56,945 nucleotides of DNA from Nitrososphaeria archaeon (GCA_029776125.1 JARVJS010000014.1:1-56945); one strand, 5' to 3'. Positions 17,917 to 25,610 are shown, counted from the stretch's first letter. Made by a program: numbers and translations. Notes: generated from the letters alone by a model not told the origin.

Positions 17917-17988
17917 CATGAAGTGACATTTTGTTGCAAACACGACGACTCCAGAATCGACGTAAATGCAACAAAATGTCACCTCATG
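17917..17988. repeat. 72-bp palindromic element, copy A
   Basis: Outer arms of 22 bp (17917-17938 and 17967-17988) contain CATGARGTGACATTTTGTTG and its complement with one mismatch. The centre is an imperfect inner palindrome starting CGACGACTCC. Copy A is close to the reverse complement of copy B at 18055-18126, with the same length. No ORF crosses it. Confidence 0.85.
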
Positions 17989-18017
17989 TTATCCTGTACG
18001 CTGGACTGTCAGCAGAC

Positions 18018-18033
18018 TTAAGCACCTGCTTAA
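18018..18033. repeat. Palindrome TTAAGCA-CC-TGCTTAA (copy 2)
   Basis: Identical to copy 1 at 17890-17905 and extended by matching flanks ACTT. It lies 22 bp before the second 72-bp palindrome. Confidence 0.75.
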
Positions 18034-18054
18034 CTTAACCAAAAAAACATTTAA

Positions 18055-18126
18055 CATGAGGTAACATTTTGTTGCAAATGCGACGATTCTAGAGTCGTCG
18101 TAAATGCAACAAAATGTTACTTCATG
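18055..18126. repeat. 72-bp palindromic element, copy B
   Basis: Outer 22-bp arms run 18055-18076 and 18105-18126. The inner dyad CGACGATTCTAGAGTCGTCG is palindromic except for one position. It lies 51 bp beyond the 3' end of the AAA+ ATPase gene. The tandem arrangement of small palindrome plus large palindrome in two copies suggests a replication origin or a regulatory site. Confidence 0.85.
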
Positions 18127-18176
18127 GCATGCTTACATTTTTCCTGCTGGGGATAATGTATTCTGTTAAGTTTGCG

Positions 18177-19928
18177 TCAACCTCTTCTGCAGCGTCCCAG
18201 AAACTGTTCCGTGTCCAAGAAGGCTACATTTTCGTCGACTTCTATAATATCGTGGCCTTTGCATAGAAGCCGATGCTCTTTAGCCGCCTTCGGATCCCTC
18301 CATGGGCCGGCTCCGCATGTTATACACCGGAGGAGCCTGGACTCTTCTACAGAATTCTTCTCCCGCTGCTCCCCCGCCTCTGTAACGCTTGTAACATTTG
18401 TAACACTTTTTCCACTCTGTACGCATCCTGCAACAAGATCTGCTGCACCAACATTGTCTGTAACACTTGTAACGCTTGTAACACTTGATTCCTCTGTAGG
18501 CTCATAGTCTGGAACAAACTCCATGAACCTTGTCCTAAGCCTGCCCTCGTCAAACCATATTGGCCTATAAACGCGGTCGATTCTAACAAGCTTAGGAAGC
18601 TGCTCCTGCCTCGGGTGAAACTGCAGAGAATTTATCACGTTCCTAACCTCTCTCGTGGACCATCTTATCTGCTCAGCCAAGTCTGAAGTCTGTAAGGGAA
18701 CAAAAAGATCTTCATTAGTTTTAGGATGCTTTATTTTGTTTTTTGCAAAATATTTTATTCCATTATGTTCTCCCATCAAGTTTTCACGCCAAAATTCATA
18801 GAGTGTGTTGATTATGATGCCGTCTTTTGACATGGCCTTAACTTCTCTCCTCCTCTTCTCCAGAACCTTCAGGATGTCCACAATGTTTGACGCAAAAGAT
18901 GGCTCAATTTTGCCTATCGCCAGCAGAGGCAAGACTGCAGCCGTAAGCCTGTGGTCCCTTATCCCCGGCACCCTTGCACCCTTGTCTATTACAACCTGAT
19001 CCCAGTACCTTAGCCTCAGGTAAAGAAGTTTAGCCTGAAGGTCAAGGCCCTTCTTGATCCAGTCGTCCAGCTCCTCGGTTGGAATCGCCTTCTGGCTTTT
19101 TTCGCAGTAGAAGGGTATCGTGCGATCTTCCAGCGCATTATCCTCCCAAACCCTCCTCTGCGTTATGATTGTGAGGCCAAAATTGTGGAAAACCTCATTA
19201 TATTTTGGGCTGTCAGGATTCTGCCTCGAGATTGGGACACCATAGCATCTGCAGTTCAGGTAATGGGTCAGCTCCGAAGTTTCACCCGTGTTAACGAAGT
19301 CCATTTCGCTCAAGCATAGTGTTCCACGCCACTGGTCAAGAGGCCGATAAAGTGAAGGAACCCTTCTCGTGCTCACGTCATAGAATGGCCTGTAACAGTT
19401 TAGTCTCAGGGCGTTGAGAAGCCTGTCTTTGCCGGAGCCCGAGGGCCCTCTCAAGGCTATTATTGGAGCGAAGGCACCCATTCCCGGAACAATCACGTTA
19501 AATTTGTCCAGGAACCAGCTGCTCTGGGCTACAGCCACCAGAAACTTTACCTCGTCAACCCTGTCAGCTTCACAGTCGTACATGCTGAGAGCCAGCTCGC
19601 ATCCTTCTTGAAAGACTTCACTGAAAGAGGATTCCTTTACCTCTTCAGGCAATAGGACCAGGCCCTTCTTAAGCGAAGGATTGTTTAGAGGCCGGTAAAC
19701 CACACGCTTTAAATCGTCTTTCAGCTCACTTTGAAGTTGGATCAGGATGCTTTTGGCCTGAAGATATCTGACCTCATAAAATGATGTCTCCTCTCTCCGC
19801 CTGTAAACCTGTTCCGCGACAGCGTAGCCTTCTATAACAGGGCTGGGAGAATATATGATGCTCGTGTCTGGAGTGTCGTCCTCGTCCTCCACGCTTTTGC
19901 CGGAAAAAGAGGATGTGGAGCTGCTCAT
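18177..19928 (-). CDS. AAA+/P-loop replication-type ATPase with winged helix and zinc finger
   Basis: The 583-aa protein has Walker A GPSGSGKD (residues 161-168), Walker B LCLSEMD (about 204-210) and an EDRTIPF arginine-finger-like segment. The fold resembles helicase-primase ATPases of plasmids and phages. A helix-turn-helix (SDLAEQIRWSTREVRNVINSL) lies near residue 440. A Ser-Val-Thr repeat linker follows at about 480-525. The C-terminus has a C2HC zinc finger (CITCGAGPW then EHRLLC). The ATG follows GGAGGTGATCCG. It is the last gene of a five-gene - strand operon. Replication initiation or unwinding of the element is the likely role; helicase activity is inferred. Confidence 0.72.
   Translation of the reverse strand: MSSSTSSFSGKSVEDEDDTPDTSIIYSPSPVIEGYAVAEQVYRRREETSFYEVRYLQAKSILIQLQSELKDDLKRVVYRPLNNPSLKKGLVLLPEEVKESSFSEVFQEGCELALSMYDCEADRVDEVKFLVAVAQSSWFLDKFNVIVPGMGAFAPIIALRGPSGSGKDRLLNALRLNCYRPFYDVSTRRVPSLYRPLDQWRGTLCLSEMDFVNTGETSELTHYLNCRCYGVPISRQNPDSPKYNEVFHNFGLTIITQRRVWEDNALEDRTIPFYCEKSQKAIPTEELDDWIKKGLDLQAKLLYLRLRYWDQVVIDKGARVPGIRDHRLTAAVLPLLAIGKIEPSFASNIVDILKVLEKRRREVKAMSKDGIIINTLYEFWRENLMGEHNGIKYFAKNKIKHPKTNEDLFVPLQTSDLAEQIRWSTREVRNVINSLQFHPRQEQLPKLVRIDRVYRPIWFDEGRLRTRFMEFVPDYEPTEESSVTSVTSVTDNVGAADLVAGCVQSGKSVTNVTSVTEAGEQREKNSVEESRLLRCITCGAGPWRDPKAAKEHRLLCKGHDIIEVDENVAFLDTEQFLGRCRRG
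18381..18486 (-). repeat. Two sets of three 9-bp iterons inside the ATPase gene
   Basis: On the + strand TGTAACRYT units run at 18381-18407 and 18460-18486. On the coding strand they read AGYGTTACA and encode Ser-Val/Asn-Val-Thr repeats. The same unit plus flank recurs, non-coding, at 21069-21108. Confidence 0.75.
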
Positions 19929-19932
19929 CGGA

Positions 19933-20115
19933 TCACCTCCCTTTCAGCCGATACAAGATGATGAGGAAGACTGTTGCAGCATTTCTCCCGCAGAGGTCAC
20001 ATTCTCCCGGCCCCCATGCTGCGAGAGCATCGTATCCGAGAACCTTTTCCCTCAAGCATCTTCTGCAGACTGCTAAAGAGGTTTTGTCCAAAAAATGGGT
20101 TGGGGGGACAGTCAT
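19933..20115 (-). CDS. Small zinc-binding protein upstream of the element ATPase
   Basis: The 60-aa protein starts MTVPPTHFLDKTSL at ATG 20115 and has two CxxC knuckles (CRRCLREK and CDLCGRN), a typical zinc ribbon, followed by a hydrophobic helix and a basic end (LYRLKGR). A GGAGGTGG ribosome site precedes this start. Its ATG overlaps the stop of the preceding gene (ATGA), and its last codons contain the ribosome site of the ATPase gene, so the three are translationally coupled. Family unknown; a small nucleic-acid-binding partner of the ATPase is plausible. Confidence 0.62.
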   Translation of the reverse strand: MTVPPTHFLDKTSLAVCRRCLREKVLGYDALAAWGPGECDLCGRNAATVFLIILYRLKGR

Positions 20116-20390
20116 TGAACCACCTCCATCTTCTCGCAGACTTTCCTGTGAGCCCAGAGCGCGCACCCGTAAACCTGCTTGAACCTGTCCCCTCGGACTA
20201 CCGTGAAAGAGTATTCGACGCCGTCGTCAACCACCTCCGTCCTGAAGTCGCCGATGTAGTTCATCATCCAGTACACCTTCAGCCTCTCGTGAAGCCAATA
20301 GTATATTCTGTAGGTTTCCGGAGAAGGCGGCGGAAGCTTGAACACGATCCTATCCCCGCGCCTGAACATGAAGCCTTCACTTTCCACCAT
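20112..20390 (-). CDS. Unrecognised 92-residue element protein
   Basis: The start at ATG 20390 is chosen because GGAGGCGGAGGAGA lies just before it. The product reads MVESEGFMFRRGDRIVFKLPPP and continues with mixed alpha/beta sequence rich in aromatic residues (YRIYYWLHERLKVYWMMNYIG). It has no cysteine knuckle, transmembrane helix or known motif. It overlaps its upstream neighbour by 14 nt and its downstream neighbour by 4 nt, inside the tightly packed operon that ends with the AAA+ ATPase. No function can be given. Confidence 0.6.
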   Translation of the reverse strand: MVESEGFMFRRGDRIVFKLPPPSPETYRIYYWLHERLKVYWMMNYIGDFRTEVVDDGVEYSFTVVRGDRFKQVYGCALWAHRKVCEKMEVVQ

Positions 20391-20652
20391 TCTCCTCCGC
20401 CTCCAGACAGAGTTTCTCGCGCCTGAACAGTTCAAACAGGGCCTTCAGCATCCCGTTGGACAACTGAACCTGGTTCTCCAGCATGGAGGTCGAAGAAATC
20501 TTCAGAGAGTGAACTAGGCCGCGCTCATCCTGTTCCACGTCAACGTGGTAGTAAATGATGCCGTCGCCGAACTCGCATGGGATTTCAACAGCATAGGAGA
20601 CTGTTACAGTCCCAGTTTTCCGCACAATCGCCTGCCTCCCCCTACACTCCAT
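20377..20652 (-). CDS. Unrecognised 91-residue element protein
   Basis: The product (MECRGRQAIVRKTGTVTVSY...) is beta-rich in its first half (VTVSYAVEIPCEFGDGIIYY) and helical at the end (LFELFRREKLCLEAEENGGK). ATG 20652 is preferred because GAGGTG lies about 9 nt before it; GTG 20664 is an alternative. It overlaps the AbrB-like gene by 11 nt and the next gene by 14 nt. No family is recognised; its place in the replication operon is the only hint to its role. Confidence 0.58.
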   Translation of the reverse strand: MECRGRQAIVRKTGTVTVSYAVEIPCEFGDGIIYYHVDVEQDERGLVHSLKISSTSMLENQVQLSNGMLKALFELFRREKLCLEAEENGGK

Positions 20653-20842
20653 CCTCCACTTCACCTCTCACGGGAACAATGAGGATGCTGCCGTCATCGT
20701 AGAAAACGTATTCGACCAAGCGCCCATGTCCCAGCTTCTGCCACCTGACCCAGTCGCTTGGAGCAGCCATCACGTATTCCACGTCCCCCTTCCTTCGAAT
20801 CCTATACACTTTTCTCCTGATGACCTGAGCCACGCAGATCAC
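20642..20842 (-). CDS. SpoVT/AbrB-like DNA-binding protein
   Basis: The about 66-residue protein contains RRKVYRIRRKGDVEYVMAAPSDWVRW, then KLGHGRLVEYVFYDDGSILIVPV. This is the swapped-hairpin AbrB pattern (beta, 'P-x-x-W' helix, G-x-x-V, DGS-hydrophobic). Such proteins are common transcription regulators or antitoxin-like factors on archaeal plasmids. It is the first gene of the operon that ends with the AAA+ ATPase, so autoregulation is likely. GTG 20842 is about 26 bp from the centre of a TTTTTAAGG promoter, which would make the message leaderless; GTG 20833 is the alternative. Confidence 0.6.
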   Translation of the reverse strand: MICVAQVIRRKVYRIRRKGDVEYVMAAPSDWVRWQKLGHGRLVEYVFYDDGSILIVPVRGEVEDGV

Positions 20843-20863
20843 CTGACAAAAGAAGAATACAGC

Positions 20864-20872
20864 CTTAAAAAG
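20864..20872 (-). promoter_or_regulatory. TATA-type promoter of the AbrB-to-ATPase operon
   Basis: TTTTTAAGG on the - strand preceded by ATTCC, like the promoters at 26845, 26980 and 29928. Confidence 0.55.
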
Positions 20873-20998
20873 GAATGGAAGAATTCTACCGAAAACATTA
20901 TCCCGGCCGGAAAATGTAAGCCACCCTCTCTCGGGAAAAGCCTGCCCCCACAAGCATGCCACAAGCCCAACCCTTCTCCTTCTCCTTCCCTTCTCCCC

Positions 20999-21212
20999 TA
21001 AACGGGCGTCGCCTAAACGGGCTTCGCCCGTTTAATCATGCAAGAATGCGAAGCATTGTTGCAGCATACAGAGTGGAAAAAGTGTTACAAGCGTTACAAG
21101 CGTTACAGCCTAAACAGGCGAAGCCTGTTTAATCTAAACAGACTTCGTCCGTTTAATCTTATATCATGCAAGAATACGGAGTATTGTTGCAGCAGGATCC
21201 GAAGGATGCTGC
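20999..21212. repeat. Array of short hairpins in two sequence families
   Basis: Family A has 9-bp stems with a 3-nt loop: TAAACGGGC/GCCCGTTTA at 21014-21034, TAAACAGGC/GCCTGTTTA at 21111-21131 and TAAACAGAC/GTCCGTTTA at 21135-21155, with a truncated copy from 20999. Family B has TGCAA-G-AATGC and its complement at 21039-21063, and TGCAA-G-AATAC and its complement at 21167-21191. A sixth hairpin, ATCC-GAA-GGAT, with outer GCAGC/GCTGC arms, ends at 21212. Paired differences between copies keep the stems intact. No ORF explains the region. Confidence 0.85.
21069..21108 (+). repeat. Non-coding copy of the GTTACAAGC iterons with flank
   Basis: ACAGAGTGGAAAAAGTGTTA followed by CAAGCGTTACAAGCGTTACAG repeats, in inverted orientation, the segment at 18384-18421 of the ATPase gene with two differences. 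Three 9-bp units end at 21107. It lies between hairpins of the array, upstream of the AbrB-to-ATPase operon. Confidence 0.8.
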
Positions 21213-21266
21213 AGCAGAGGACTAGAGGATAAGGGGATGGGAGGCGGGGGTTTGGGCTTGTTTTGG

Positions 21267-21632
21267 TCACCGGTTTCTGAAGGTTATGCGGGCTGGGAGG
21301 CTGCTGGCGTCAAATTCTGTGGTAAGAATCTTTTTCCAGGCCAGGTTGCAGTAGAAGACCATGATCCTGCAGCCGCGTGCGCGGGCGTAGGAGACTTCTG
21401 CGCCGACCTCCTCGAGGCAGCATAAGCCGTATTCTTTCAAAAAAAGCTTTTTTAGGCCAATAGAACATTTTGGGCCAAGGGTTCTGGAGAGGACACTGTC
21501 CACTGAAGATGCGACAGCCTCCCTGAAAGACTGCAGCCCAAGGGAACTCTTTTCTCTAAAACCAACATTGTGTGCGGACAGAATATTTATGGAAACAAAA
21601 TTTTCTTCCCAACCCCCCTCCAACTCAAGCAC
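21267..21632 (-). CDS. Unrecognised element protein, divergent from the bPH2 membrane gene
   Basis: The frame from GTG 21632 gives about 121 residues. The C-terminal part (SFREAVASSVDSVLSRTLGPKCSIGLKKLFL, then EVGAEVSYARARGCRIMVFYC) looks like a folded alpha/beta domain with four cysteines. An AT-rich TTATTTAAAA promoter near 21652-21662 would place transcription close to the GTG. That GTG lies inside a palindrome (AAGCA-CA-TGCTT, 21625-21640), a likely operator. The real start could be further in. Function unknown. Confidence 0.5.
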   Translation of the reverse strand: MLELEGGWEENFVSINILSAHNVGFREKSSLGLQSFREAVASSVDSVLSRTLGPKCSIGLKKLFLKEYGLCCLEEVGAEVSYARARGCRIMVFYCNLAWKKILTTEFDASSLPARITFRNR

Positions 21633-21640
21633 ATGCTTAG
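21625..21640. repeat. AAGCA-CA-TGCTT palindrome (copy 3)
   Basis: The dispersed element palindrome, here overlapping the predicted start of the 21267-21632 gene and close to the divergent start at 21694. Confidence 0.6.
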
Positions 21641-21693
21641 TATACGACAAAAATTTTTAAATAAAAGCCCATACATTATTTACTTGAACAAAG

Positions 21694-22242
21694 TTGGCCG
21701 CTAAAATTCCAAGCGGTTTCACCCTAGTCGAGGGGGAGCGTCCATACTATTATGCAAGACTAAGCTGGAAAGCGAACTGGCTTCTCATACTCTTGGGGAT
21801 TCTGACGATCTGGGTCTTCGGCTTCGGCCTAATCTTCTTCATCATAGCCTTCCTGAGGGTTAAGGCTACAGAATATTTTATAACAAGCCACAGAATGTAC
21901 ACAAAATACGGTCTAATAGGAAGAAGGGTTTTCGAGATAAAAAACGAGTGGATCACGGGCGTGATGGTTAGACAGGGGTTCATCAGCAGAATACTCAACT
22001 ACGGCGACATCGTCTACAGCACGCCCGGCCAATACGCTGGCTCCGTCGCAATGATAGGCGTATCGGACCCAATGCACGTTAGAACAATAGTCGAAGACAT
22101 CCTGAACAAGTTCAAAGAAAGGCAGAAGCTGCAGGAAGAGCTGAAGGCTGTCGAAAGAGAATACGAGTTCGGAAGAATATCGAAGGAAAAGTATGAGGAG
22201 CTGAAGAAAAAGTACGAGGAAAAGATTAGGATCCTAGGCTAA
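21694..22242 (+). CDS. bPH2 (DUF304) membrane protein with short C-terminal hairpin
   Basis: The 182-aa protein has two adjacent transmembrane segments at residues about 25-55 (WLLILLGILTIWVFGFGLIFFIIAFL). A bacterial pleckstrin-like bPH2 domain follows (EYFITSHRMYTKYGLIGRRVFEIKNEWITGV...GDIVYSTPG). It ends with a coiled coil and a SHOCT-like segment (EYEFGRISKEKYEELKKKYEEKI). Such proteins sit on the cytosolic membrane face; their roles are mostly unknown. The start is TTG 21694, and no better start is visible. A divergent promoter region separates it from the - strand gene at 21267-21632. Confidence 0.72.
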   Translation: MAAKIPSGFTLVEGERPYYYARLSWKANWLLILLGILTIWVFGFGLIFFIIAFLRVKATEYFITSHRMYTKYGLIGRRVFEIKNEWITGVMVRQGFISRILNYGDIVYSTPGQYAGSVAMIGVSDPMHVRTIVEDILNKFKERQKLQEELKAVEREYEFGRISKEKYEELKKKYEEKIRILG

Positions 22243-22280
22243 GCCTCCCCCAAACACACTCTTTTTTCAACACATCCAAC

Positions 22281-22296
22281 TTAAGCATGTGCTTTA
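22281..22296. repeat. TTAAGCA-TG-TGCTTTA palindrome (copy 4)
   Basis: Dispersed element palindrome 39 bp after the bPH2 gene; arms match with one mismatch at the edge. Confidence 0.65.
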
Positions 22297-22566
22297 ACAG
22301 TCCAATCTAGGCCTAGTCCAAAGACACGTTCTCCTAAACAGTGTAACCAAGACTATCTACTATACATCCATGCTATTTATTCATTTGTTGATGCAAATGT
22401 TCTGTCAACGTAATCAGAGAAAACTCTGCTAACACGAACATCGTCTCTCATCGTAGGCTTCCCACATCCATAGCTGATACCAGCTTAAAGTAAACAAACT
22501 AGATAAAAAATCTTACACTAAATCCTGTCAGCCACACCATTCAACAAAAGTCTCTCGCACACTAGC

Positions 22567-22582
22567 CTAAGCACATGCTTCA
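22567..22582. repeat. CTAAGCA-CA-TGCTTCA palindrome (copy 5)
   Basis: Core AAGCA-CA-TGCTT identical to copies 3 and 6; the downstream 40 bp also resemble those after copy 6. Confidence 0.65.
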
Positions 22583-22633
22583 GCAGCCCAGCCTAGATTC
22601 AGCAGAATCCTGCACCGCCTAACCATACCTAAA

Positions 22634-23344
22634 TTAGAACAACTTAACACTAAAATCATCGCTTGACGTGTGGGTAACCGCACCTGGGGCTGTCCAAATA
22701 CTATTACCTATGTTACTTGACTGTCTAGGCTTATTTGCGTTTTCTAAAAATTCTTCTGCACGTTTCATATAGCAGCTGTCAGTAAATAGTCTTTTGAGCA
22801 TTTTATATGTTCCCCTATAAAACCTTATCAAATTGATACAATTTTCCTTCGGATCAAATGTTCTTAAATTGTCATATTTGTTAAACCTGCTTATATCTTC
22901 TAACTCCCTAATGTCATTATCTGACAGCCTACATTTTCTTATCTTTACTTGCTTTTCTCCTGGAAAGACTAACCCTATTCGGTGGGTAAGAGAGTTTCTT
23001 GTATCCCAAATAATATCAATGATCCCTTTTGGGTCTTGGACGCCTTCTTCACGCCATGGATAAAAGTCATTTAATAAGTCTTTGAAGTGGTCAAAATCCT
23101 TGTTTCCTTTACCCTGCAAGTAAGCCTCCAACTCTTTTGGATCATAAAGGGTGATCGAAATTCCACTGACAACGTCGACCATAAAATTGAAGAGTGCAAA
23201 GTTGCAGCCGCCTTTACAATTATTTTCAGGAAGAGGGTGTTTAAGCATTGCTCTCATGTCATCAAAAAGCATGTCTACACGCTCTCCTAGAAACTTATGA
23301 ACTTGAGGATATTTTCCCTTATCTATTAAATCTGACGGATTCAT
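22634..23344 (-). CDS. HEPN-motif protein, candidate RNase-type defence or toxin gene
   Basis: The 236-aa protein is predicted mainly helical and contains DTRNSLTHRIG, in which R116-N-x-x-x-H121 matches the R-x4-6-H motif of HEPN RNases. No partner antitoxin domain is obvious next to it. I cannot place it in a named HEPN family. The gene is more AT-rich than its neighbours inside the element, which hints at separate acquisition. It is read from ATG 23344 and converges with the bPH2 gene across a repeat-bearing gap. If the motif is functional, the product would cut RNA; that is inference. Confidence 0.6.
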   Translation of the reverse strand: MNPSDLIDKGKYPQVHKFLGERVDMLFDDMRAMLKHPLPENNCKGGCNFALFNFMVDVVSGISITLYDPKELEAYLQGKGNKDFDHFKDLLNDFYPWREEGVQDPKGIIDIIWDTRNSLTHRIGLVFPGEKQVKIRKCRLSDNDIRELEDISRFNKYDNLRTFDPKENCINLIRFYRGTYKMLKRLFTDSCYMKRAEEFLENANKPRQSSNIGNSIWTAPGAVTHTSSDDFSVKLF

Positions 23345-23417
23345 GGGGTTCAGTAATCAATCTTGTTTAATAAGCTTTTTTCTAAAAGAATGTTTAGGAT
23401 TCCAGTTTTTATGGCCT

Positions 23418-25583
23418 TTAAACGCCTTTCTTCCGCATCCCTTTATGGACAACTGCTGCACACACTATGGCAAGTAAAGCTATCGCTATAACAGTGCCCG
23501 TTAACCATATTGTAGCAGATTCCGGCTGCCCAGTTGAAGTGGTTGAGGTTGTTAAGGTGGTGGTTGTTGGCTGAGAAGTTGTTGTCGGAGAAGGAGGGGT
23601 TGTAGTGGTTAAGGTTGTGGTTGTTGGCGCTTGGACTGTTACAGTTTTCTGGCTTAAGCCTACGTTTCCTGCAGCATCTCTGACCTTCAATGTCACCAGA
23701 TATGTTCCAGGATTCTTGTAGGTGTAGGTAAAGGTTTTCTCGAACACTATTGTGCCGTCTCCAAGGTTCCACTCGTAGCCTACTACAGCGAAGTTGTCGC
23801 TTGCAACAGCATCGAATATGATAGTTTCACCAACTCTTATAGTCTGGTCTGGGCCTGCGTCAGCCAAAGGCTTAGTCATATCCAATATGATTGACGCTTC
23901 ATATGTTTGTGAAACGAGGCCTGCCCTATCCTTAAACTGCACATACACTGTTTTAGGTCCATCGCCAGCATCCAAAGTCCAAGGCATTGGAGAAGAAAAT
24001 GGCCGCCAACTGCTCCAAACACGTTCATCGTTGCTTAAACGCACTTCCGCTACACCAGACAAATTATCGTACCCTAACAGAATGAGATTCACTAAAGTGC
24101 TGTTCGTGTACTTTGAACCTTCATTTATGGCAACGGAGCCTGTGGGAGGAGACAAATCCAACTTTATTCCCTTCAAAAAGTGATGTTCTTCCTCGTTTCC
24201 AGCATAGTCGACACTCCAATATTCTAGAGTATTGTTGAAACCCTCGTCACTAATCCAAGGCTGTCCGTCTGCACCAACACTGCGAACAGGCCCACCATTA
24301 ACTCGATAGAAGGTTTCAGCTACGCCGCTTAAATCGTCTGAGGCAGTCAAGTTTATAGAAAAATAGCTTGTGTGCCAAAGGCCATCGTAGTCGTCGACTG
24401 TAACGGGAGGCATACTGTCTCCAACTTCAAGAACCTTAACGTTAGCTGTCGTACTATTTTTGAACCCGAACTCGTCAACAACTGTTAGAGTCACACTATA
24501 GTCGCCGGACACAGTATAACTGTGCACGACTTTCGGAGACAATGTAGTAGTAACGTTACCGTCACCGAAATCCCAAACATACTTGACAATAGAACTGTAT
24601 AGGCCAAAACTTGCTGACCCGTCAAAAGCCACCTTCTTGCCCACGGAAACCATGGACGGCGAATACGAGAATTTAACAATTAAAGGAAGTGTGGGCGTGT
24701 CAGGGTGAGGCTCAACTAGAATCGGCAAATACTCGATAAAGCCTGCGCAGGTTATGTCATCCTTCTTATCGTAAATCATTGAATCAATAACAGCTGTGTC
24801 ATTGGTTCCCCAATAATTTTCAGTCGCAATCATAGCCGCTTCACGAATTCCTGGATACAATTTCAAAACTGTTCCACTCACACCGATAAATGAATTATAT
24901 TTAACAACTGTTTTTCCCACATAACTTGCCCAATTTTCTACGACAAAACCCCTGTTTCCTTTGAAGAGATTATACCTTATGTAAACGTTGCGACCGCCGC
25001 TTCCAACAGAAAAGCCAGCCGAGTTTATAAAAATATTATATTCCACATAGACATCTCTCATAGGATACCACACATATGAGAAGTCTTTCAAGTTAATTAG
25101 TTCACAATATTTTATGCTAAAGGAACCATATGTGGAGTAACCCGTCGCAGGCCAAAGACTTAATCCGTCCCTAATGATGCAGTAACTTAGATTCAAAAAC
25201 GATGATTCGCCAGAACTTTTGGGGCTAAAAAAATTAGAAACTCCTCCGCCGTCAAAAACTATTTTATTAGCAGGCGTCCCATGAGCCTCAATTCTCCCAT
25301 GCAATAGAAACATGTCAGGTGGGCTGCGGCTGACGACCGTCACACCCGGTTCAATGGTAAGAGTCACATTCTCCGGTATCTGCACGGTCTCAACTACAAT
25401 ATACGGACTATTCTCCAGCGTCCACACAGTATCCTTCCAGATTATCCCGCCGACAGTCGTACCCGAGCCGCTGGAGCCCACGGCCTCCACCCCACCAAAA
25501 ACTGTCCCAGAAACAGGAAAACATGAAAATAGGACAACAATAGCCAGAATCCCCAAAAAACTCTTGCACACTCTGAACATCAT
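23418..25583 (-). CDS. Large surface protein: signal peptide, beta-helix, PKD domains, C-terminal anchor
   Basis: From ATG 25583 (about 721 aa) the protein opens with a signal peptide (FLGILAIVVLFSCFPVSG). A right-handed parallel beta-helix region of about 230 residues follows, with repeated N and G turns. A PKD domain (VWDFGDGNVTTT...YTVSGDYSVTLTV), Ig-like repeats (SDDLSGVAETFYRVNGG, YDNLSGVAEVRLS) and a second PKD (YEWNLGDGTIVFE) come next. The end is a Thr/Pro-rich stalk, one transmembrane helix and a basic tail (HKGMRKKGV). It should be displayed outside the cell or particle. TTG 25610 is an alternative start. It shares its layout with 34594-37080. Confidence 0.82.
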   Translation of the reverse strand: MMFRVCKSFLGILAIVVLFSCFPVSGTVFGGVEAVGSSGSGTTVGGIIWKDTVWTLENSPYIVVETVQIPENVTLTIEPGVTVVSRSPPDMFLLHGRIEAHGTPANKIVFDGGGVSNFFSPKSSGESSFLNLSYCIIRDGLSLWPATGYSTYGSFSIKYCELINLKDFSYVWYPMRDVYVEYNIFINSAGFSVGSGGRNVYIRYNLFKGNRGFVVENWASYVGKTVVKYNSFIGVSGTVLKLYPGIREAAMIATENYWGTNDTAVIDSMIYDKKDDITCAGFIEYLPILVEPHPDTPTLPLIVKFSYSPSMVSVGKKVAFDGSASFGLYSSIVKYVWDFGDGNVTTTLSPKVVHSYTVSGDYSVTLTVVDEFGFKNSTTANVKVLEVGDSMPPVTVDDYDGLWHTSYFSINLTASDDLSGVAETFYRVNGGPVRSVGADGQPWISDEGFNNTLEYWSVDYAGNEEEHHFLKGIKLDLSPPTGSVAINEGSKYTNSTLVNLILLGYDNLSGVAEVRLSNDERVWSSWRPFSSPMPWTLDAGDGPKTVYVQFKDRAGLVSQTYEASIILDMTKPLADAGPDQTIRVGETIIFDAVASDNFAVVGYEWNLGDGTIVFEKTFTYTYKNPGTYLVTLKVRDAAGNVGLSQKTVTVQAPTTTTLTTTTPPSPTTTSQPTTTTLTTSTTSTGQPESATIWLTGTVIAIALLAIVCAAVVHKGMRKKGV

Positions 25584-25610
25584 ATCACATAAGCCTCTGC
25601 GGAAAAACAA

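Larger units (their letters stand above)
22243..22633. other. Non-coding gap with two copies of the dispersed palindrome
   Basis: This 391-bp gap between convergent genes has no credible ORF. It holds palindrome copies at 22281-22296 and 22567-22582. The second is followed by CAGCAGCCCAGCCTAGA, which recurs with changes after the copy at 25810. Nothing else is recognised. Confidence 0.6.

Noticed and set aside
17727..17939. 70-residue version of the coiled-coil gene
   Set aside because: The upstream extension is Cys/Phe-rich, overlaps the palindromes and lies ahead of the promoter; the 34-residue version fits the TATA position.
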